From Asterias rubens (lineage: Eukaryota > Echinodermata > Asteroidea > Forcipulatida > Asteriidae), in contig NC_047063.1 in the NCBI RefSeq assembly GCF_902459465.1, positions 13,081,343 through 13,145,342 on the forward strand: a DNA stretch of 64,000 nucleotides, written 5' to 3'. The position numbers were made by a program, and so were the translations under genes. Positions 56,403 through 64,000 of this stretch are shown here, piece by piece. The notes under the pieces are model-generated. The model ran no database searches and had not been told where the DNA came from. It was given only the letters and a program-made list of their open reading frames with translations. Each line of letters begins with the position of its first letter. Positions within the stretch are counted from its first letter, which is position 1.

Positions 56403-56795
56403 TTTAAAGGCAGTGGACACTATTGGTAGCTGTCAAAGACTTGCCTTCATAGTTGGTGTATCTCAACATACACATAAAATAACCAACTTGTGAAAATTTG
56501 AACTCAATCGGTCATCAAACTTGCGAGATATGAATGAAAGAAAAAAACACCCTTGTCACACGAAGGTGTGTGCATTTAGATGGTTGATTTTGAGACCTCA
56601 AGTTCTAAATCTGAGGTCTCGAAATCAAATTCGTGGAAAATTACTGCTTTCTCGAAAACTATGGCACTTCTGGCTGAGGGTGCCGTTTCTCACAATGTTT
56701 TATTCCATCAACCTCTCCCTATTACTTGTCACCAAGAAAGGTTTTATGCTAATAAGTATTTTGAGTAATTACCAATAGTGTCCACTGCCTTTAAA
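56403..56795 (+). mobile_element. MITE family A copy 13, full length
   Basis: TTTAAAGGCAGTGGACACTA to AGTGTCCACTGCCTTTAAA with perfect ends; a good family representative. Confidence 0.93.
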
Positions 56796-59692
56796 GGAAC
56801 CTACAAAAGATGCCGAAAAAGGGCAGCTTTGATGTGGTGGCTTGGTTTACATTCAGCATTTTCTTTAGAACAAAGTTTTAAGCTGTATGGATTTCGCATA
56901 ATAATTGTTGTAGCAATGGAAAGGAAATAGATTGAAAACCAAGGAACAGTTGGAACTAATCCTAGAACTATGGAGACGATAGCGGAACGAAACCTCATAG
57001 TTCTTGGAGTAAGTTGGATGGTTGGAACCAAGGAAGTTGGCTGGTTGAGAAGTATTAAATCAAAAGAGAGACAGGAGAGACTGAGTGAAAATTAAACAAC
57101 AAAAAACAAGGAACTTCAGAAGAGTAGTTTGATTAATTCTACTCGGAATAAAATGTAACCACACACACACACGACTTTACTTACTCAACAAAGATGTCAG
57201 GACCTTGGCAGAAATAAAATGTGCGACTGAAATGTGCACTCAACACCTGCTAACTAGTTCCTTGGAGAATAGATACCCCGCCTAAAGCACAGTCACATAC
57301 GTCCTTCCTGTGGAAGCTACGCTCTTAAAACTGTCGAGCAAAGGTATCGCTACATTACTCCATGTGATTACACACTTGTGTTTAGGGAGTTTGTTTTACT
57401 CCACTGGCCTTTTGTGATGAGAGGTCCTTGGATCAATAAACATTCCAGGGGCGTTGTTTGCGGGACGGGTCCTTAAGCCAGAATGAAATTGTTGCTCTTG
57501 CATCGCATACATGTATAATCCAAGGTGGTTTAATCTCGGAGGGAGAACATTAATCTTATCTTTCATCGAAATGGTGTATTTTTGATCATAAGATGACTCG
57601 ATAAATAACAAATTAAAATTGGACTTTGTAGCTAATCTCCCTCTACAACTTATGGTTTAGCCCAAGGCCTTGAAGTTGCGGTTACATTAAACGTTCGCAG
57701 TAAATTTATGTGACCCCATGCAATGCTGAAAGATTGGTACAGGGTTGCCTTCTTCCGCTTGTTTCTCAGCGATTTTATTACACGATTTTTGATTTCCCCC
57801 TTAAACATAAACTCCAACTCCATCCATGATCCATGGAAGTTCCTCCATACCATTCGTGGACGAAGGTTCCTCTGTTTGTTGTTATGGTGGAGGGCATCAG
57901 CTCATGACATCAGGGGGCGGGTGGGGGGGGGGGGGGGGCATCTGCGGCGCTCCATAGTCTTCATATGGGGTGGGGAGGGACTGGGACTGATTAAGTGTTC
58001 AGAGCTTTGGATAGTTTTTGTTTGAAAAAGGATATAGTCACCAACAACCAAAAATCAAACTTTCCTCCATCAACTTACTTAAACATTAATTCATGTTTTG
58101 GTTCAAAATTAAGCAATGTTTGAAGTCTTGCAATATGTGGAAAATAAGAAGTATATACTTATTGAACCCCCTGAAGACGAGCAGGGTAGGTGTCTGAAAT
58201 GTCCAGACCACACCATCTGTTTTCAGAGCTAACAAGTTAACTTTGTAGTTATGCTTCTTAAATCGGATTCTAGGAACTTGCTAATATCTTTCCGTATCTT
58301 GTATGTGTAGTCGGAAACAAATTACAAGAGGTCAAACGCTATTCCAAACATCAAGGTAAAAAACATATTTTTTGGGAGCTTGCCAATGCCATAATAAACC
58401 ATACAAGAAAAACAAGTTTATATCCTGGTGGTTGGAATGCCAACAAATGTTAATTGAAAATACAAATGCATTTCCCCACTTTCCAACCCGGGCTATAGCT
58501 CTGACTGGTGGTTCATAGACTGTTCTTATAGGCCCTACCATGGATTAAATTCAACGCTGCTAACATTTGCGTCTTGCAATCAGGGAAATTTTTGTACAAT
58601 AAGGGGATGTAGAAAATAGCAGAAAAGGGAATAAGTTTCCATAATCATGGAGATCAAAATCTGGAGAGGTTGGTTTATTTTTCGGTCATTTTCAGGTTTA
58701 TTGGTTAACTTTCTGCAGAATCAGTGAGAGCTAGCGCCAGCTCGAATTAAACCCATGGCTGCCCTTTTCCCCCTTTTTTTTGGCAACCATCAAAAGACAC
58801 AAATACAATCCTTGAAATGTTTTAATAATAGCTTCCTTTAACACAAAACATTTAAACAATAAACATGAAATATTAAACATTAAAACTAGTTGACAAAAGT
58901 TCTTGCTCGGATTGATACATTTTTGAATCCCTCTCTCCAAAACCACATTCTTTCGAAGGGAGTGTTTGTTAGAAGTAAGTTTGTAGGTCATTCATTTTTT
59001 GAGTAATTTCCAAAGGTATATCTTGTTTCTTTAAGATTATTTTGTGAAAAAGGCCGTGTTTTTTCTGCTAATATCCGATATTTTGGGAAAACAAGTTTAA
59101 TTGAAAATCTGTTGGTAATACTTATAGTCCTACATTCTAGCAACTTGTAGTAGTAGATGTGGAAACAGAAATATTGCTAAGTAATACTACATGGCAAATG
59201 CATCAATTAGAAAACTTGTTAATTATAGAGCTTATCAATTAAAAGGATGGTGCATCATTTTTTCAAGTCCCTTTTTTCCTCTCTTTTTTAACAATTAAAT
59301 CTGTAAAATTCATTTAATAAATTATGCAAATAATGGTTATTATTCATAATGATTTGTTACATACACATAATATGTAAACTTCTTGGTTTGGATACTTGAA
59401 TAAGAAAGACTTCAAGCACAATATTGTATAATTATAATATTTTAGGCAGTAGTATTTCTCCACAGATGTGGTACCTTACAAATGAATAACCAACAAGGGA
59501 ACAAAAATCTTCGCTTCATAAACAAGTAGGCCTTTTCTGTAGAATAAAGGGGTAATGGCACCAGAGAAAATTTACTAATTTAACCAGTTCCATGCAATGA
59601 AAATTAACAAGTTTACAATCTCCCAAGAAATATTCAAGTATATTTGAATGCATTTCAATGTAAAAGTTTGAACAAAGTCAACATGTTTTCAA
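56796..59692. other. Region upstream of fibulin coding exon 1
   Basis: Should hold the fibulin 5' UTR exon and promoter, but neither can be placed. A 16-base G run lies at 57923-57938. Short open stretches lack coding signatures. A phrase near 58,998-59,030 (GAGTAATTTCCAAAGG) resembles a decayed family A end. Confidence 0.4.
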
Positions 59693-60060
59693 TTTAAAGA
59701 CAGTGGACACTATTGGTAATTGTCAGAGACTAGTCTTCTCACTTGGTATATCTCAACGTATGCATAAAATAACAAACCTGTTAAAATTTGAGCTCAATCG
59801 GTCATCGATGTTGCGAGATAACAATGAAAGAAAAAACACCCTTGTCACACTAGGTTGTGCGCTTTCGGATGCTTGATTTTGAGACCTCAAACTCTAAATC
59901 TGAAGTGAAAATTACTTCGTTCTCGAAAACTACTTCACTTTAGAGGGAGTAATTTCTCACAATGTTTTTACTATCAACCGCTCCCCATTACTCATTACCA
60001 AGTAACGTTTTGTGCTAATAATTATTTTGAGTAATTACCAATAGTGTCCACTACCTTTAA
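59693..60060 (+). mobile_element. MITE family A copy 14
   Basis: TTTAAAGACAGTGGACACTA to AATAGTGTCCACTACCTTTA; internal part slightly shortened. Confidence 0.92.
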
Positions 60061-61996
60061 CATAACTTGATTTCATGTTTCATTGAACATAAATTTCCAT
60101 GACACTGCATAAGTGGATGTATTTTCCCATTTGCTCACTTATTGCAGGTTAGGAGCAAAGATCACACGTTACAATCTTTTCAAATCAAGATTGCAAAATC
60201 TTCAGAGGATGGTTTCATGCTTGTTTAAACGGATGATTGAAAACCAGAAATGTAAAAGCAACCATTAATTTGTGGTAAAAATAAACAGTCGGCAATGTTT
60301 TTTCTTCTACTTCTGTATGACTTAAATAGCAGGAATAACAGTAGAAAAACGTGAAAGATTCAAGCATTTGTTTGTCTGGCCCCAGAAGGGGCATCCCGTG
60401 ATCATCTCCACAAATTACCTCAGGGGTTCGTGCATGTTCATTGTACGACTTCCTCAATGACAGAAAGCACCCTACTATGATCTAGGGTAGTGTCACCCTC
60501 GAAAAAACCACAGCCGAAAAACGAAGAGAAATTGCTCACAGTTGTGGTTGACAAACTTGCGAACTTTAACGTCCATATTTGAGTCTCTTTTTGTTGTCAT
60601 TGGATAAAGAAACTGATGTGATGAGACCCAAGGAACGGGAGGTGACATTCCTGATCTGAAACTTCTCCCGCTGTTTTCCAAATTCAGAGGAGCTGAGCTG
60701 AATGCAAGAATTCTATTAAACCCAAACCAACAGTGATGCTAGAGAAGGAAATGTGAATGTTTCCTGCATACGTTCTGTGCACAATGATGAGTGAATTGGA
60801 GAGTATGCAGTATGTATGTAACCAAACCAGGACCAATAGTTTCATGTAGTGAACTTGTCTCGGTTCAAGATGCTACTCAGAATACTGAACACATTATTAC
60901 ACATTATTGTTAGTCTTTGAGAAAGACTCTGCTAGGGTTGAAACGTCAGGACAGGCCATTGACTATTGTTTTGCATTTATACCATAGGTCCTTATGGTTG
61001 GCAATGTAATTGTATTTTCTCATTACAACAAGGGATAACCGCAGTTATCTCAAAATATTAGAAGCGAACTGAATTATACTAATGACAAGCTCGCCTGTGG
61101 GCGACCGAGCGAGTGCCTTAATCTTAAGTGGTGCATAAGGCATGTATTCGGGTTCCCCAATTGTTTTCATTTCGGACAATCATACATAAATTCCCTGAGA
61201 CAATAATTATCAAGGAAAAAAAGGACCTTATTTTGTTTTACTTTTTGATATCATATTGTATTAATATTTTAACGAAGACCAAATTAATATGTATAATTGG
61301 CATTATTTTTCAAAATTCACCAAGATAAAAAAATTCCATGACAAATTTTACAAAGTATTTTAAAAAAACAAATTGGGCAATTCAACTTTTCTATGAAATA
61401 CTCCAGAAAATTCTGCGACCATTGACTACAATTTATAAATACCAATATCCTAACTGACAGGGACAATCGGTTTTCAGTTGCCAACATGTCATGCTGGGAG
61501 ACCACAGGATAATTTTTTAGACTCACAAATTAAATTTGATTTCTTTCTCTTTCCTTTTCTTTTCTTTCTCTCCTTTAAAAAAAAAAGGTTGGACAAGTGC
61601 CATAAGTCAGAGATGCCAAGTCCAGAGGCCAGCTATGCGTGAGAATTTTCAAAGCTCAACCCCCCCTTCTTACTAATGATGTACCATCCCCATAACTGAA
61701 GTAAGACAAAACAACAGGAGTAACAATAATTTCCTTTTTGATTCCGCAGAAAAATGCTCATCACAAAATACAAACTACAGTTTAAATATTTTACATGATG
61801 AAACTACTAAAACAAGAACAGTATTTACAAACATAACATAACCGCCCAAGTGGGAATCATGCCCAGACTGGAATAGCTACATTATGACAGGTCATAATAA
61901 GTCTGCACAGTGAAATACTTCAATGGTGAACTGTTTTGACATGATATCTCATGCAGAGTCTGTGGCTAGACTCGCTCCCACTATGCACAGCAGCTT
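60061..61996. other. Intergenic stretch
   Basis: No confident gene. The phrase AAGACTCTGCTAGGGTTGAA followed by ACGTCAGGACAGG near 60,923 looks like a dispersed repeat but no second copy is in the window. Confidence 0.4.
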
Positions 61997-62089
61997 TTAG
62001 CGGACCGCTTTGGGACTGGCTGGGTTGCCTTCACGTTCATACTCTGTGAGGTCAAGGGTCAAGACCTTACTGATGGTACATTCTCCTTG
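61997..62089 (-). CDS. Possible terminal exon of an unrecognised gene
   Basis: A strong acceptor (CTCTCATTTTCCAG) is followed by an open stretch reading QGECTISKVLTLDLTEYERE and then GNPASPKAVR before TAA, in a stretch more GC-rich than its surroundings. Composition looks coding. I do not recognise the protein, and no upstream exon was found to the right. The reading phase assumes entry at phase 0. It could be a spurious open stretch. Confidence 0.3.
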   Translation of the reverse strand, partial: QGECTISKVLTLDLTEYEREGNPASPKAVR

Positions 62090-62390
62090 CTGGAAAATGA
62101 GAGGAGGGAAAAAACAACACAGTCATTAATGTATGTAGAGAAGTAGAACAAATGGTCAAAGGACATTGTCAACATTCCAACCCACACATTATGAACATTC
62201 ATGGCAAATTTAAAAAAATTTAAATACTTTTGATGATAAACGTGAAGGTTTTATATCAAGGCAGGATTCCAGGGTTTACTGCAAACACATTCAGGAATGA
62301 CAAAATCTTGACAATAATTATTTGTCAGGTAAGGTTTCTATGGGGATATAATGATCATTTATTTTTGTTTATATGTGTTGCAGACTCTCT

Positions 62391-62590
62391 TTTAAAGGCA
62401 CTGAACACTATTGGTAATTGTCAAAGACCAGTCTTCTCACTTGGTGTATCCCAACATAAGCATAAAATAACAAACCTGTGAAAATTTGGGCTAAATTGGT
62501 CATCGAAGATGCGAGAAAATTATGAAAGAAAAAACACCCTTGTTGAACAGATTTGTGTGCTTTCAGATAAGAATAAAAGACTTCTGGCTT
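62391..62590 (+). mobile_element. MITE family A copy 15, left half
   Basis: TTTTAAAGGCACTGAACACT through TTTGTGTGCTTTCAGATAAG; breaks off after AAAAGACTTCTGG. Confidence 0.85.
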
Positions 62591-63175
62591 AATCAAAATA
62601 AAACATCTCAACCTTAAAATCCCCTAAAGATTTGTCATAGTTTAACTTCTTGGCATAGTAATGAGGCCCAGGACCATTATTTGTAAACTATCAATAAAAA
62701 CTTGTTTACAAAATATTTTTCCTGTGAAAAAAAAAGGTACTAAAGTCAACATATTTCTGAATAATTCTGAAACTATTTTGTTAGCTTCCAAACACAATAC
62801 AAAGCACTTATAAATCAACTTTTCAATCTCATGGGAAATGCACAATACATTGTCGTAAATGTATACATCAGCATTCTGCTGAATAATAAGACCAGCTCAT
62901 CCCTAAAGTCTAATATGTATATTGACCTTTGACATGTATATTGACCTTTGACATGACTTGGCCTCGAGATGGACCCTACAGTTATATACAAAGCATAAAT
63001 CTTTTTAATGTGAATTCCTAGCTTGACATTGTAAATTGCATTGAAGTACAATAAACCACTGATGATCGATTTCTTTCATCCATCATGTTACAATGTCAGC
63101 ACACTTGCACTTGTAGTGCTGTGGTGCCACACCAGGGCCCATGTTCTTGGCACTGCTTACCACCAAGTTCCACGC
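62591..63175. other. Intergenic stretch
   Basis: Nothing recognised except a direct doublet TATTGACCTTTGACATG near 62,918-62,953. Confidence 0.45.
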
Positions 63176-63565
63176 TTAAAGGAACACGTTGCCTGGGATC
63201 GGACGAGTTGGTCTATGAAAAGCGTTTGAAACCATTTGTTATGAAATGTATCTGGTTAGAAAGATGTTTTAAAAGTAGAATATAATGATCCACACAAGTA
63301 TCACTCAAAATTGCACGGTTTTCATTTTACGTCGCGAACTAACACGGTCGGCCATTTATGGGAGTAAAATTTTTGACTCCCATTAATGGCCGACCGTGTT
63401 TGTCGACGAGGTAAAACGAAAACCACGCAATTTCAAGGCATATTTGTGTAGATCATTGTATTCTACTTTCACAACATCTTTCTAACCATACCGATTTTAT
63501 AAGAAACGGTTACAGAACGCTTTTCAAAGACCAACTCGACCGATCCAAGGCAACGTGTTCCTATG
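63176..63565. mobile_element. Palindromic MITE family B copy 3, full length
   Basis: Ends CTTAAAGGAACACGTTGCCT and CAAGGCAACGTGTTCCTA. The centre is an inverted pair CGGTCGGCCATTTATGGGAG / CCCATTAATGGCCGACCG, so the whole element folds back on itself. Confidence 0.92.
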
Positions 63566-64000
63566 GAGTCCCGTAAAAGGCATGATTCTATGGGACATAA
63601 ACGCTGAATTTCGCGGTAGGAAAGCCAGGAAATTGGGCCCTATATCCAACTTTAAAAACAAGTTGGTTTTACACTCAACCAGTTGAGTACATTACAAATG
63701 TACTGTTCCTGCCTAAAGCTGAAATTTCCTACATGAACAGTTTGAAGAACTTGTAGCATGATTGTACATGTACACTGTATTCGGTGTCACCAACAGTATG
63801 TTGATGATGGAGACTTGTACAAATAGGGGAACATTCAAAATGGAATTTAACAATTACAGATAAGCACCTACATCCCATGTGACCTGTGACATCACACGTT
63901 TGTGAACGAACCACAGCGCCTGGAATTCTGGAACAATACATTTTAGCATTGTATTTTACAGAATTGCACAGTCTGGCTTTTATCAACTCTTGCTATGAAG
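63566..64000. other. Right edge, no gene recognised
   Basis: AAATTGGGCCC at about 63,631 is a family G end. A Cys-containing open stretch at 63.73-63.99 kb on the minus strand is not convincing. Confidence 0.4.

Noticed and set aside
56801..57031. Open frame beginning with a signal-peptide-like stretch (MRFRSAIVSIVLGLV) upstream of fibulin
   Set aside because: No donor in a suitable phase and no continuation; fibulin already has its own signal peptide.
63729..63986. Cys-containing open frame (SQTCDVTGHMGCRC), considered as a thrombospondin-like exon
   Set aside because: No clear splice donor, no family cysteine spacing, and a stop-free length expected by chance.

Overview
The window is animal (metazoan) nuclear DNA. 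It has AT-rich introns, GT-AG spliced genes and a very high density of short inverted-repeat elements, tRNA-derived SINEs and microsatellites. The protein families and the repeats suggest an echinoderm, perhaps a starfish. That placement rests on recognising repeat types and is an inference.

Three genes can be modelled exon by exon with consistent reading phases. (1) Positions 1106-12165, minus strand: the 5' half of an inosine-5'-monophosphate dehydrogenase gene (IMPDH, guanine nucleotide synthesis). Five coding exons give the first 143 residues and the rest lies beyond the left edge. A MYC-type E-box and a perfect NRF1-type palindrome lie just upstream of the start. (2) Positions 14568-18452, plus strand: a complete five-exon HSD17B10 gene of 260 residues, encoding the mitochondrial 3-hydroxyacyl-CoA dehydrogenase / RNase P subunit MRPP2. 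(3) Positions 23796-55920, minus strand: a complete fibulin-1-like extracellular matrix gene. Sixteen shared coding exons encode a signal peptide, an anaphylatoxin-like cysteine-rich region and 13 EGF-like modules. Two alternative C-terminal modules follow: one single exon (C-type, 842 residues in total) and one pair of exons (D-type, 866 residues). Both join the last shared exon in frame, matching the fibulin-1C / fibulin-1D choice known in animals.

The large intron between fibulin coding exons 7 and 6 (39978-45768) holds a decayed BEL/Pao LTR-class retrotransposon in the opposite orientation. It keeps zinc knuckles, protease, reverse transcriptase, RNase H and part of the integrase. It has a frameshift, lost its 5' end, and is cut inside the integrase by a palindromic MITE. 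No LTRs were seen.

The rest is intron and intergenic DNA packed with at least a dozen recurring non-autonomous families. The most abundant (family A, about 390 bp, ends GGCAGTGGACACTATTGG) occurs 15 times in both orientations. Several insertions are nested, or sit within a few bases of splice sites. From 55921 to the right edge no confident gene was found apart from one possible terminal exon near 62 kb.
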